Origin: Candidatus Gastranaerophilales bacterium
Lineage (GTDB): Bacteria; Cyanobacteriota; Vampirovibrionia; Gastranaerophilales; Gastranaerophilaceae
Length of the DNA: 33,236 bases
Reading direction: 5' to 3'
Assembly: GCA_947624645.1 (NCBI GenBank)
Contig: CANQLG010000021.1
Coordinates: 1 to 33,236 of the forward strand
Part shown: positions 25,672-33,236 of the stretch, piece by piece
Position numbering within the stretch: the first letter of the stretch is position 1
How the letters are laid out: each line of letters opens with the position of its first letter
Notes under the pieces: model-generated
What the model was told of the DNA's origin: nothing
Seen by the model: only the letters and a program-made list of their open reading frames with translations
The model's database searches: none
Program-made: the position numbers and the translations under genes

Positions 25672-27355
25672 TTTGTTCCTCTTTATATAACGGTAATAAT
25701 AATTTAACGGTAAAAATATTATCTTCCGTTGATTTTAAACTTACACTTCCTCCCATTGCTTCTATAAGCCCTTTTACTATATATAATCCTAATCCCGTTC
25801 CGCGTGTTGTTCTTGTTGTTCTGTCATCTATTCTGATAAATTTATCAAACAGCTTATTTAGTATCGATTTTTCTATATAATCTGCTTTATTTATAACTTT
25901 TATTACAGCTTTTTCACCGTCAGATTTTGCGGTTATTTTTATTTCACTATCCGGATATGCATATTTATTGGCATTACCTAGTAAATTTATCATTACTTGT
26001 TCCAGTCTGTCTTTATCTGCATATATCAATGGAAAATCGTTTGTAATTTCATTATCAATCTTTCTGTCTTCTATATTTTTTACCGAATATATAGATGCCT
26101 CAACAATATTTAAAAGATTGACAGCTTCAAAATTAATATTTAGTTTAGCTCCTTCTATATCGGGAATAACCAATAAATCCTCTATCATACGGGATAATCT
26201 TTCCGACTGTTGTTTTATTATCAATAATGATTTATGTTTAGTCTCATCATCAATCTCAATATCAGTCCTTAAGAGCCTTGAAGTATAGCCTCTTATACTG
26301 GTTAAAGGCGTTCTTAATTCATGACTTACCGTATCCACAAGATTCGAGCGGAAACTGTCTAAAAGTTTTAACTCTTTATTTTTTTGTTTTAATTGTTTAT
26401 ATGTTGCGTTGATTTCCGTAATCATCCCGTTAAACTCTTCCGCAAGAAATATTATTTCTCTTGGAGTAAAAATATTTATTAACGGGAGAATAGGTTTTTT
26501 GTAGTTTCCTCTCGAAACGGCTATTATTCCTTTAAACAACTGCCTGATATTAAAATATAGATAATAGCAATAAAATAAAGTAAGCATTATTGTAACCATT
26601 GCGGCAATTAAAAATGAAGCTAGTATTTTTAATCTTGCTTTATTAATTGTAGACTCCGTCAATTCTTTTGACGTATTTACAATAATTATTAAACCTAAAC
26701 CATCCATTTTAAGATAAACTCTGGGTTGATTTTTTATCTCGTCAAATCTAGTGGCAATATTATTAACAAGATTTATGGGAAGCTGTTTCAAACTTTTATT
26801 AAAATCTTGTTCATCATAATTATGCGAAAATATTAATTTACCTGTTTTATCTACAACATAAATTCTTCTGTCTTTTTCATTACCAAGATTATTAAATATA
26901 TTATCTTTAATAACTTTAGTGTTTATTTCCGCTTTTAAATATTTATCATCATGAATTTTGTCAGTAAGCCACAATTCTTCGGTATCGGAATTAAAAATTA
27001 TAGGATTATCCTTATCAAAATCACTGTTTTCGGATGGTCTTATGATTTCAAAATCTTTAAACACAACAGAATTTATAGCTAAATCCCGTAAAAACAACTT
27101 CTGTTGAGATTCAAGCGGAATATGTTTTACCGCAATAGTAATTTCATTAACACGGTGTTGATCCGAACTTATAACCGAAAAAATATTATTTTCAATAATT
27201 TTAGCAATCATAGTAGCGGAATTGCCAAGCTCTTGTCTTATAGAGTGCTGACTGACATTATTTATAACAAACCATGCAATAACAGAAGGTACTAAAACCC
27301 CAATTAGAGATATAATTATAATTTGTTCAACAATTTTAAGTCTTTTAAATTTCAT
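25661..27355 (-). CDS. membrane sensor histidine kinase
   Basis: 564 aa from the ATG at 27353-27355, whose A overlaps the stop of the response-regulator gene; a GTG one codon earlier is possible. Order: first helix (about 12-33), an extracytoplasmic sensor domain of about 210 residues with a PAS/Cache-like look, second helix (about 245-268), a HAMP-like linker, the dimerisation helix with VSHELRTPLTSIRGY (phospho-accepting His345), then the ATPase domain with NLLGNANKY (N box) and GTGLGLYIVKGL (G2 box). The ligand is unknown. It pairs with the OmpR-type regulator immediately upstream. Confidence 0.9.
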   Translation of the reverse strand: MKFKRLKIVEQIIIISLIGVLVPSVIAWFVINNVSQHSIRQELGNSATMIAKIIENNIFSVISSDQHRVNEITIAVKHIPLESQQKLFLRDLAINSVVFKDFEIIRPSENSDFDKDNPIIFNSDTEELWLTDKIHDDKYLKAEINTKVIKDNIFNNLGNEKDRRIYVVDKTGKLIFSHNYDEQDFNKSLKQLPINLVNNIATRFDEIKNQPRVYLKMDGLGLIIIVNTSKELTESTINKARLKILASFLIAAMVTIMLTLFYCYYLYFNIRQLFKGIIAVSRGNYKKPILPLINIFTPREIIFLAEEFNGMITEINATYKQLKQKNKELKLLDSFRSNLVDTVSHELRTPLTSIRGYTSRLLRTDIEIDDETKHKSLLIIKQQSERLSRMIEDLLVIPDIEGAKLNINFEAVNLLNIVEASIYSVKNIEDRKIDNEITNDFPLIYADKDRLEQVMINLLGNANKYAYPDSEIKITAKSDGEKAVIKVINKADYIEKSILNKLFDKFIRIDDRTTRTTRGTGLGLYIVKGLIEAMGGSVSLKSTEDNIFTVKLLLPLYKEEQNEA

Positions 27356-28068
27356 CACTCAGCTTCCGTATCACCAAAAGGAGTAAGTTTATAACCAACA
27401 TTAGTAACTGTTTGAAGATAATCGGGGATTTTTGGATTATCCTCTATTTTTTGTCTTAAACCGCCTACATGTACTCTAAGCATTCTGACATCATCATCAG
27501 AATTATAGCCCCAAACCTCATTTAAAAGCATGGCAAGACTGACGGCACTGTTAAAATGCTGCATAAGACAATATAAAATTTCAAATTCTGTTGGAGTAAG
27601 TTTAATTCGTTTTCCTTTTATTTCCGTTTCCAATGAATCAGGGAAAATTTCAATATCACCGACTTTTAAAATTTCTTGTGAAACGGAAGAATTTTTAGAA
27701 GCGGGGCTTCTTCTTACAAGAGCACGGACTCTTAACAGTACTTCTTGAATATCAAAAGGCTTAACAATATAATCATCAGCTCCCATATTAAACCCTTGAG
27801 TTTTATCATTAATAGTACCTTTAGCGGTCAGCATTAATATCGGAATATCCGGCTTGGATGCCCTTATATTTTTACAAACATCAAAGCCGTTCATTTTTGG
27901 CATCATAACATCCAATAATATTAAATCATAACAACCGCTAAGTGCTTTTTGAAGAGCTTCTTCACCGTCTTTAGCACAATCAACGCTATAACCGCTATGA
28001 GATAAATCAAACTCCAAAAGTTCTCTGATTTCATTATCATCATCTGCTATTAAAAGTCTTTGTGCCAC
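27355..28068 (-). CDS. OmpR/PhoB-family response regulator
   Basis: 237 aa. The receiver domain (1-120) has the acidic triad DDD (9-11), phospho-acceptor Asp53 in LLDVMMPKMNG, Thr81 and Lys103 in IVKPFD. The winged-helix DNA-binding domain (about 135-230) has LTPTEFEILYCLMQ and DDVRMLRVHVGGLRQKIED, and ends with YLQTVTNVGYKL. It should bind direct repeats upstream of its target genes, which are unknown. It is the first gene of the regulator-kinase-tadA-TIGR02757 run, each overlapping the next. Confidence 0.93.
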   Translation of the reverse strand: MAQRLLIADDDNEIRELLEFDLSHSGYSVDCAKDGEEALQKALSGCYDLILLDVMMPKMNGFDVCKNIRASKPDIPILMLTAKGTINDKTQGFNMGADDYIVKPFDIQEVLLRVRALVRRSPASKNSSVSQEILKVGDIEIFPDSLETEIKGKRIKLTPTEFEILYCLMQHFNSAVSLAMLLNEVWGYNSDDDVRMLRVHVGGLRQKIEDNPKIPDYLQTVTNVGYKLTPFGDTEAE

Positions 28069-28106
28069 ATTAACCCCTTTTAAAAATTATTATCTCACTT
28101 AGACTA

Positions 28107-29333
28107 TTATCTGACAAGTTTTTCAACAATACCTTTAAGCGCAATTTTAACATGAGCATAATTTAACCCGCCCTGCATATAAGCTGCATATGGGGGACGA
28201 ACCGGACCATCTGCCGAAAGCTCAATTGTAGAACCCTCTATAAAAGATCCTCCTGCCATAATAAGTTTATTATCATATCCCGGAACTTTATCAGGCATAG
28301 GAGTTAAGTATGATTCAACAGGCGAATACATTTGAAGTGTCTTACAAAACTCTATTAAGGGTTCGGGTGCTCCGAATTTTATTGTTTGTATAATGTCTGT
28401 TCTTATTTCATTAGGCTTTGGAGTTGAAATAAAACCGATATCGTCAAATACCTGTGAAGCCAATATAGAACCTTTTACGGCTTCAGACACAACAGAAGGT
28501 GCCATAAACAACCCTTGAAATATCAGTCTTAATTGATTTAGCATAGCACCGCCTTCTGAGCCGATACCCGGAGCAGTTAATCTGTATGCCGCTTGATTTA
28601 CATATTCTTCTTTACCCGCAATATATCCCCCGGCTTCCACTATTCCGCCTCCCGGATTTTTTATTAACGAGCCGGCTATTAAATCCGCTCCGACTTCTAA
28701 CGGTTCTAATTTCTCTACAAATTCACCATAGCAGTTATCTACAAAACATATGCACTTGGGGTTTATGTTTTTTACCGTTTCTATAATTTTTTTTATAGTT
28801 TCAATATTCAATGATTTTCTTAAAGAATAACCTCTTGAACGTTGAATTAATACCATATTTGTTGATTTATCAACTTTATTTTTTATTTCGTTAAAATCAA
28901 TATCTATACCATTAAGTAAATCAACTTCATCATACAAGACTCCATGCCCGATTAAAGAAGCTCGTTTATCACCACGCTTACCGATAACTTCTTCCATAGT
29001 ATCATAAGGAGCTCCCGCCACACTTATCAGTTTTTCTCCGCTTCTTAAATTTCCAAATAAACAACACGCAAGTGTATGTGTGCCTGATACAAAATGATTT
29101 CTGACAACGGCTTTTTCGGCTTTAAATACATCAGCAAAGACTTTATCCAAAGCATCCCGACCCATATCATCATGCCCGTACCCCGAAACAGTATAAAAAT
29201 GTTCCAGCCCTATTTTATTATTATAAAAGGCTTTTAATACTTTTTCCTGATTATATTCTTTTATTTTATCGACAAGCTCAAAGTATTGTTTTACTTTAAT
29301 TTCAGCATTATCTACTATTTTATTTTTTTCCAT
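28107..29333 (-). CDS. methionine gamma-lyase-like PLP enzyme (YnbB / aluminium-resistance family)
   Basis: 408 aa. A fold-type I PLP enzyme: the cofactor lysine is Lys225 in AGSLIKNPGGG, and the ring-stacking/aspartate region is CICFVDNCYGEF with Asp199. YGHDDMGRDALDKVF, HFVSGTHTLACCLFGNLRSG and LTPMPDKVPGYDNKLIMAGG-like blocks identify the YnbB family, found mainly in Firmicutes and Cyanobacteria and often annotated as aluminium-resistance protein or methionine gamma-lyase. The true substrate is not settled. It reads towards the response regulator with 38 bases between. Confidence 0.85.
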   Translation of the reverse strand: MEKNKIVDNAEIKVKQYFELVDKIKEYNQEKVLKAFYNNKIGLEHFYTVSGYGHDDMGRDALDKVFADVFKAEKAVVRNHFVSGTHTLACCLFGNLRSGEKLISVAGAPYDTMEEVIGKRGDKRASLIGHGVLYDEVDLLNGIDIDFNEIKNKVDKSTNMVLIQRSRGYSLRKSLNIETIKKIIETVKNINPKCICFVDNCYGEFVEKLEPLEVGADLIAGSLIKNPGGGIVEAGGYIAGKEEYVNQAAYRLTAPGIGSEGGAMLNQLRLIFQGLFMAPSVVSEAVKGSILASQVFDDIGFISTPKPNEIRTDIIQTIKFGAPEPLIEFCKTLQMYSPVESYLTPMPDKVPGYDNKLIMAGGSFIEGSTIELSADGPVRPPYAAYMQGGLNYAHVKIALKGIVEKLVR

Positions 29334-29392
29334 ATTTTAATGAAATCATAAAAAATTTACATAATCAACAGGCTAAACATTATATCAATCAA

Positions 29393-29405
29393 TTGTACGG
29401 TACAA
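29393..29405. promoter_or_regulatory. inverted repeat between the YnbB-like and LCP genes
   Basis: TTGTAC-G-GTACAA, a perfect 6-bp inverted repeat in the 125-base divergent gap. It could be an operator for either gene; no regulator is known. Confidence 0.3.
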
Positions 29406-29458
29406 AATTTATATTTTTTGAAGTAAAATATTACAAGCATACGTAGGATTATTTATTT

Positions 29459-30799
29459 ATGTCTGAATTAAAAAATAAAGATGAGCAATACAGTGTCTTT
29501 TTAAAATATAAAGAAAAAAACGATAAAAACGAAAATAAACTGCTGGTAATATTAAGGTTTGTTTTTATAGTAATATTGGTTGTAGCCTTAACAAATTTAA
29601 TAATGCATATCATAACAAACTATGATGACATAAAAACAACTATTGATAGCATTACGGATAAAAATATAGCAGGAGTAAAACCAAGTGCAAAGCCTGATTT
29701 AACTCCATCAAAATTTAATTTTAAAATGTTAAGCCGATATCAAAATATTCTGATTTTGGGAGTTGATTCAAACGGACCGAATACGCTGCCATTTTCGGGT
29801 GTCAGATCAGATACAATGATAATATTAAACATAGATACCAGAGGAAAAAGTGTAAATGCAATATCAATTCCTCGTGACAGTAAAGTATATTTGGCAGATG
29901 AACATGGCGTACAAAAAATTAACGCAGCCTATGCTCTCGGAGGTATTGAATTAACAAAAAGAACTATTGAAGAAACACTTGGCATAAGAATTCATAATTA
30001 TATAATCATTAACTCGGAAGGTGTTAGAAAACTTATAGATACAATCGGTGGTGTGCCTATTCATATTGACCAAAATATGCATTATAATGATTATTCAGCT
30101 AAACTGCATATAAATTTTACAAAAGGAGATTATATTCTTAACGGAGAACAAGCCGAAGCATATTTGAGATTCAGAAAAGATAATTTAGGCGACATAGGCA
30201 GAGTTCATCGTCAGCAAAAATTTATTAAGGCGCTTATTGAACAAATAAAAGCACCCGAAACTTTAACAAAAATTCCCGAAGCGTTAAAAATAGCAAATTT
30301 ATATACAAAAACAGATTTAAATTTATATCAAATGTCACAATATGCAGCAATATCAAGAGATATAGATTTAAATAAAGTCGAATTTATGATGCTCCCCGGA
30401 GCTCCTAACAAAAAAGGTATAACAAGTTATTGGATTTTGGATCCCGAAAAAACTCAGCAAGTCATAAACAGATTAATATACAGACAAAAACAAGAACTTG
30501 CCAAAGATGATTTTACCGTCGGAATTTTATATTCAAGATCAAAAGAAATAGAAGCAACAACATTAAGAGAAGATTTAAAGACCCAAGGTTATGAAGTTGA
30601 CTGCATGGGCAGATCTTCTCAAATTACAGATTCTCAAATTATCGGTTATAATACTCAAATCTCTAATGACATGATAAGATTAATGCAAAAAAGAATTCCT
30701 CAAATATCAAAATTTCATTATGTTCACAGTCCGGTAAGAAATTTTTGTAATACCAGCGATGTTGTAATAACAATAGAAGATTCAAATTCATTAATATAA
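29459..30799 (+). CDS. LytR-CpsA-Psr (LCP) family protein
   Basis: 446 aa. A cytoplasmic N terminus and one helix (28-49) are followed by the LCP domain (about 95-265): ILILGVDSNG, GVRSDTMIILNID, AISIPRDSKVYL, HNYIIINSEGVRKLIDTIGGV, and GEQAEAYLRFRKDNLGDIGRVHRQQKFIKAL with the arginines that grip the lipid pyrophosphate. A LytR C-terminal domain (about 345-445) follows. LCP enzymes transfer glycopolymers from lipid carriers to peptidoglycan or other cell-wall acceptors. Its presence with the SGNH trio and the GT-C-like gene points to a decorated envelope. It lies 25 bases before mazG. Confidence 0.9.
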   Translation: MSELKNKDEQYSVFLKYKEKNDKNENKLLVILRFVFIVILVVALTNLIMHIITNYDDIKTTIDSITDKNIAGVKPSAKPDLTPSKFNFKMLSRYQNILILGVDSNGPNTLPFSGVRSDTMIILNIDTRGKSVNAISIPRDSKVYLADEHGVQKINAAYALGGIELTKRTIEETLGIRIHNYIIINSEGVRKLIDTIGGVPIHIDQNMHYNDYSAKLHINFTKGDYILNGEQAEAYLRFRKDNLGDIGRVHRQQKFIKALIEQIKAPETLTKIPEALKIANLYTKTDLNLYQMSQYAAISRDIDLNKVEFMMLPGAPNKKGITSYWILDPEKTQQVINRLIYRQKQELAKDDFTVGILYSRSKEIEATTLREDLKTQGYEVDCMGRSSQITDSQIIGYNTQISNDMIRLMQKRIPQISKFHYVHSPVRNFCNTSDVVITIEDSNSLI

Positions 30800-30824
30800 A
30801 TTTTTAAAAAAATAGTGAGAAAGT

Positions 30825-31577
30825 ATGAATTATCCCAATATAGAAAGATTAATAGAAATTATAGCAATTTTGAGAAGCGAAAACGGATGTAAATGGGATA
30901 GAGAGCAAACCCACGCATCATTGAAGCGCAACATGCTTGAAGAAGCCTACGAAGCGGTAGATGCAATTGATGATAATGATTTCAAACATATAAAAGAAGA
31001 ACTCGGTGACGTTTTATTGCAGGTTGTATTACACTCACAAATAGCTAAAGAAGAAAATGTATTTGATATAGAAGATGTTGCAAAAGGTATTTCAGAGAAA
31101 CTTATCCACAGGCATCCTCACGTATTTGGTAATGTAAAAGTTAATTCAACTGACGAAATATTGGATAATTGGGAAAAATTAAAACAAGAAGAAAAACCTC
31201 ACAGAAAATCAATAATGGATGGGATTTCACGTTCTCAATCAGCCTTAATGAGTACGCAAAAAATCAGTAAAAAGGCCGTAAATGTCGGGTTTGAATGGCC
31301 GGATGAACAAGCTTTATACGATTGTGTATTATCTGAAATAAAAGAGTTTAAAGAAGCAAAAACTGCCGAAAATAAAGAAGAAGAACTGGGCGACATTCTA
31401 TTTGCCATTGTAAATCTTGCACGATGGAATAAAATAGATGCGGAACAAGCTCTATTAAAAGCAAATAAAAAATTTATCAAACGATTTAGAACAATGGAAT
31501 CAATTTCAGATAAACCGCTTGAACAGTTATCACTTGAAGAATGGGATAAACTTTGGAATGAAGCAAAAAAAGCCTGA
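30825..31577 (+). CDS. mazG: nucleoside triphosphate pyrophosphohydrolase MazG
   Basis: 250 aa with two MazG domains, as in the full-length E. coli type. The N-terminal one has NMLEEAYEAVDAID and EELGDVLLQVVLHSQIA (metal-binding acids); the C-terminal one has EIKEFKEAK and EEELGDILFAIVNLARW. CKWDREQTHASLKRN is the typical opening. It hydrolyses non-canonical or excess NTPs, and in some bacteria lowers alarmone levels. Its stop codon lies inside the terminator at 31571-31597. Confidence 0.93.
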   Translation: MNYPNIERLIEIIAILRSENGCKWDREQTHASLKRNMLEEAYEAVDAIDDNDFKHIKEELGDVLLQVVLHSQIAKEENVFDIEDVAKGISEKLIHRHPHVFGNVKVNSTDEILDNWEKLKQEEKPHRKSIMDGISRSQSALMSTQKISKKAVNVGFEWPDEQALYDCVLSEIKEFKEAKTAENKEEELGDILFAIVNLARWNKIDAEQALLKANKKFIKRFRTMESISDKPLEQLSLEEWDKLWNEAKKA

Positions 31578-31597
31578 GAAAATTCTCAGGCTTTTTT
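31571..31597. terminator. bidirectional intrinsic terminator between mazG and rplR
   Basis: AGCCTGAGAA and TTCTCAGGCT form a 10-bp stem over a 2-base loop, flanked by A7 and T6. It ends mazG on the plus strand and the rplR transcript on the minus strand, so transcription of the spc block stops here. Confidence 0.9.
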
Positions 31598-31611
31598 AAA
31601 AAACAAAAAAA

Positions 31612-31980
31612 TTAGAAATTCAATCCTGCTTCTCTTGCTGCATCAGCTAAAGCTGCAACACGTCCGTGGTATAAGAAACCGCCTCTGTCAAAAACGACAT
31701 CTTTTACACCTGCTTTTAAAGCTTTTTTAGCAATTGCTTCACCAACTGCCTTTGCACTTTCGATATTACCGCCATGAGATAAATCTTTTCTCATATCTTT
31801 ATCTAAAGATGAAGCTGATACTATTGTTATACCTTTTACGTCATCTATAATTTGAGCGTATATGTGTTTTGTGCTTCTGTATACGGCTAACCTTGGGGAT
31901 TCGGTTGTTCCCATAAGTTTAGCTCTTAATCTTTTGTGTCTTTTTTGTGTTGCTTCTTTTTTGTTTACTTGTTTAATCAT
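31612..31980 (-). CDS. rplR: 50S ribosomal protein L18
   Basis: 122 aa. A basic N terminus ([17 protein letters not shown]) precedes the L18 core [19 protein letters not shown], and the close [27 protein letters not shown] is diagnostic. It binds 5S rRNA in the 50S central protuberance. In nearly all bacteria rpsE follows rplR; here a strong terminator comes 15 bases after the stop, so the usual operon is cut at this gene. Upstream a 231-base repeat-bearing gap separates it from rplF. Confidence 0.97.
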   Translation of the reverse strand: MIKQVNKKEATQKRHKRLRAKLMGTTESPRLAVYRSTKHIYAQIIDDVKGITIVSASSLDKDMRKDLSHGGNIESAKAVGEAIAKKALKAGVKDVVFDRGGFLYHGRVAALADAAREAGLNF

Positions 31981-32096
31981 TTTTCTTTCCTTTCACCCAG
32001 ACCTTCTTACTTATGTAAGGGTCTATATTGGCAATCTTATATTTAGTTTTACTTATTTATATTTGAGCCTATATATGAGCCCGCTCTACGGGGCTT

Positions 32097-32210
32097 GGAT
32101 TTTGCTTTCTCTCGAACAAGTAGTTCACTTCGGGCTTTGCCCTGTCGTTCACTTTGCTCTCACATGTTCGGGTTCGCTCACTTCGTTCGACTTTACCCTA
32201 CGCAAAATCC
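32097..32210. repeat. GC-rich element at the rplF stop codon, complementary ends
   Basis: GGATTTTGC (32097-32105) is the exact complement of GCAAAATCC (32202-32210), which abuts the rplF stop codon. Inside lie GGGC-TTT-GCCC and other small hairpins. The AT-rich stretch just outside (ACTTATTTATATTTGAGCC, about 32051) matches the repeat copies between rpsM and rpmJ. The whole 31981-32211 gap holds no credible gene. Confidence 0.65.
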
Positions 32211-32211
32211 G

Positions 32212-32751
32212 TTACTTCTTACCTGTCTTACCGGCTTTTCTTCTGATGTGTTCGCCTTCGTATTTAATACCTTTACCTTTATAAACTTCAGGCGGTCTCT
32301 TGCTTCTTATTAATGCTGCAATATCACCAACTGTCTGTTTATTTGGACCTGATATCGTTATCTTTGTATTTTGGTCAACCGATATTTTTATTCCCTCGGG
32401 AGCTGGTATATCAATAGGATGTGAATATCCTAATGCTAAGTTTAAAGTATTACCTTGCATTTGAGCACGATAACCAACACCTACAATCTCAAGTTTCTTG
32501 GTAAATCCTGTTTTTACACCGTTAATTACATTCGCTACCAAAGTTCTTGATAAACCATGCAATGAACGTGATTTTCTATCGTCATTTGCTCTTGTTAAAA
32601 CAACTGAATTTTCTTGCTTTTCAACTTGTATTTCAGGACGAACAGTTACCTTTTCAGTTCCTAAAGGACCTTTTGCAGTTACTGTTTGACCATCTATTGT
32701 TACCTCAACACCTGCCGGTATTTCTATGGGTAATTTTCCTATACGTGACAT
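32212..32751 (-). CDS. rplF: 50S ribosomal protein L6
   Basis: 179 aa. The start MSRIGKLPIEIPAGVEV and the second-domain signature PEGIKISVDQNTKITISGPNKQ..GDIAALIRSKRPPEVYKGKGIKY are typical of L6. It sits near the factor-binding site of the 50S subunit. It follows rpsH by 35 bases. A GC-rich hairpin element begins one base after its stop codon. Confidence 0.97.
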   Translation of the reverse strand: MSRIGKLPIEIPAGVEVTIDGQTVTAKGPLGTEKVTVRPEIQVEKQENSVVLTRANDDRKSRSLHGLSRTLVANVINGVKTGFTKKLEIVGVGYRAQMQGNTLNLALGYSHPIDIPAPEGIKISVDQNTKITISGPNKQTVGDIAALIRSKRPPEVYKGKGIKYEGEHIRRKAGKTGKK

Positions 32752-32786
32752 TTTTTTATCTCCAATTAAATTATTTACTTACTTTA

Positions 32787-33188
32787 TTACCATACGTAGC
32801 AAAGAACTTCACCGCCGACATTTTCTTTTTTTGCTTTTCTGTCGGTTAATAATCCTTTACTTGTTGATATGATTGCTATACCCATTCCGCCTAACACTTG
32901 AGGTATATCTTTTGCTTTTACATAATTTCTCAATCCCGGTCTTGATACTCTTTGAAGATTTGAAATTACCGGTTTTGATTTTTCATCATATTTTAATGTG
33001 ATTTTTAAAGTTTTAAAGCTTGAGTTTTCTTTATCAACAACTTGATAGTCTTCTACATAGCCTTCTGATTTTAATAATTTTGCCAATTCAATTTTTAATT
33101 TTGAACTTGGCATATCTACTTCATTTAAAGAAACCATGTTAGCGTTTCTTATTCTTGTGAGCATATCTGCTATCGGATCTGTGTTCAT
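32787..33188 (-). CDS. rpsH: 30S ribosomal protein S8
   Basis: 133 aa. It begins MNTDPIADMLTRIRNAN and ends with the diagnostic block GMGIAIISTSKGLLTDRKAKKENVGGEVLCYVW. S8 binds helix 21 of 16S rRNA and in E. coli represses the spc operon. An AAGGAAA ribosome binding site lies upstream of the ATG. The gene upstream in the operon (rpsN or rplE is expected) lies beyond the window edge. Confidence 0.97.
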   Translation of the reverse strand: MNTDPIADMLTRIRNANMVSLNEVDMPSSKLKIELAKLLKSEGYVEDYQVVDKENSSFKTLKITLKYDEKSKPVISNLQRVSRPGLRNYVKAKDIPQVLGGMGIAIISTSKGLLTDRKAKKENVGGEVLCYVW

Positions 33189-33236
33189 TTTTTATTTTCC
33201 TTTACTTTTTACTACTTACTGAAATTTATTCGGCAG
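33189..33236 (-). other. end of the preceding operon gene, too short to identify
   Basis: These 48 bases hold the rpsH ribosome binding site and, further up, stop codons in all three frames (short possible tails such as LPNKFQ or RINFSK). They do not match the usual endings of L5 or S14 well enough to choose. Confidence 0.3.

Overview
This AT-rich window (about 30% G+C by eye) is bacterial chromosome. It carries two blocks of ribosomal-protein genes, an accessory left end and a long middle section of metabolic, envelope and signalling genes. No rRNA, tRNA, insertion sequence, prophage or CRISPR array is visible. The order infA-rpmJ-rpsM-rpsK-rpsD-rpoA-rplQ-truA-rplM-rpsI, the YnbB-type PLP protein, LCP protein and OmpR/His-kinase pair suggest a Cyanobacteria/Melainabacteria (Gastranaerophilales-like) or Firmicutes-related gut bacterium. 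I favour the Gastranaerophilales-like reading, without certainty.

Left end (1-2045): a partial small membrane protein and a four-helix membrane protein, both on the minus strand. Each is driven by a near-identical promoter whose -35/-10 spacer contains nine consecutive G. Between them is a DUF3800 gene with a palindrome-bearing promoter and a structured leader, and after them a free-standing candidate small RNA. At 2046-7233 lies the alpha-operon-type block from infA to rpsI (minus strand). It includes rpmJ (37 aa) and a GC-rich repeat inserted between rpmJ and rpsM.

Middle (7525-31577): three tandem membrane-anchored SGNH-like proteins; purB; leuA; a secreted trehalose-synthase-like GH13 enzyme; a large EF-hand/glycine-zipper protein with a C-terminal end resembling RelA/SpoT synthetases, plus a small partner gene; dnaK. 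Next is a multi-pass GT-C-like membrane protein split by a G10 tract, divergent from nanE and a ROK kinase. Then come a parvulin-like protein, a coiled-coil protein, a TIGR02757 protein, tadA, a histidine kinase/response regulator pair, a YnbB-like gene, an LCP ligase-like gene and mazG. The right end (31612-33236) holds rplR-rplF-rpsH of the spc block; rpsE, rpmD, rplO, secY, adk and map are not between it and infA.

The most striking signal is three G9-G10 tracts. Two lie at the same place in two promoters; the third lies inside a reading frame that becomes whole if one G is lost. Together they look like a set of phase-variable surface or membrane genes. Second is a family of GC-rich hairpin elements lodged at the stop codons of rplF, rpmJ and dnaK, whose arms differ in sequence but stay complementary. 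Third is the DUF3800 gene with its RNA-like leader.
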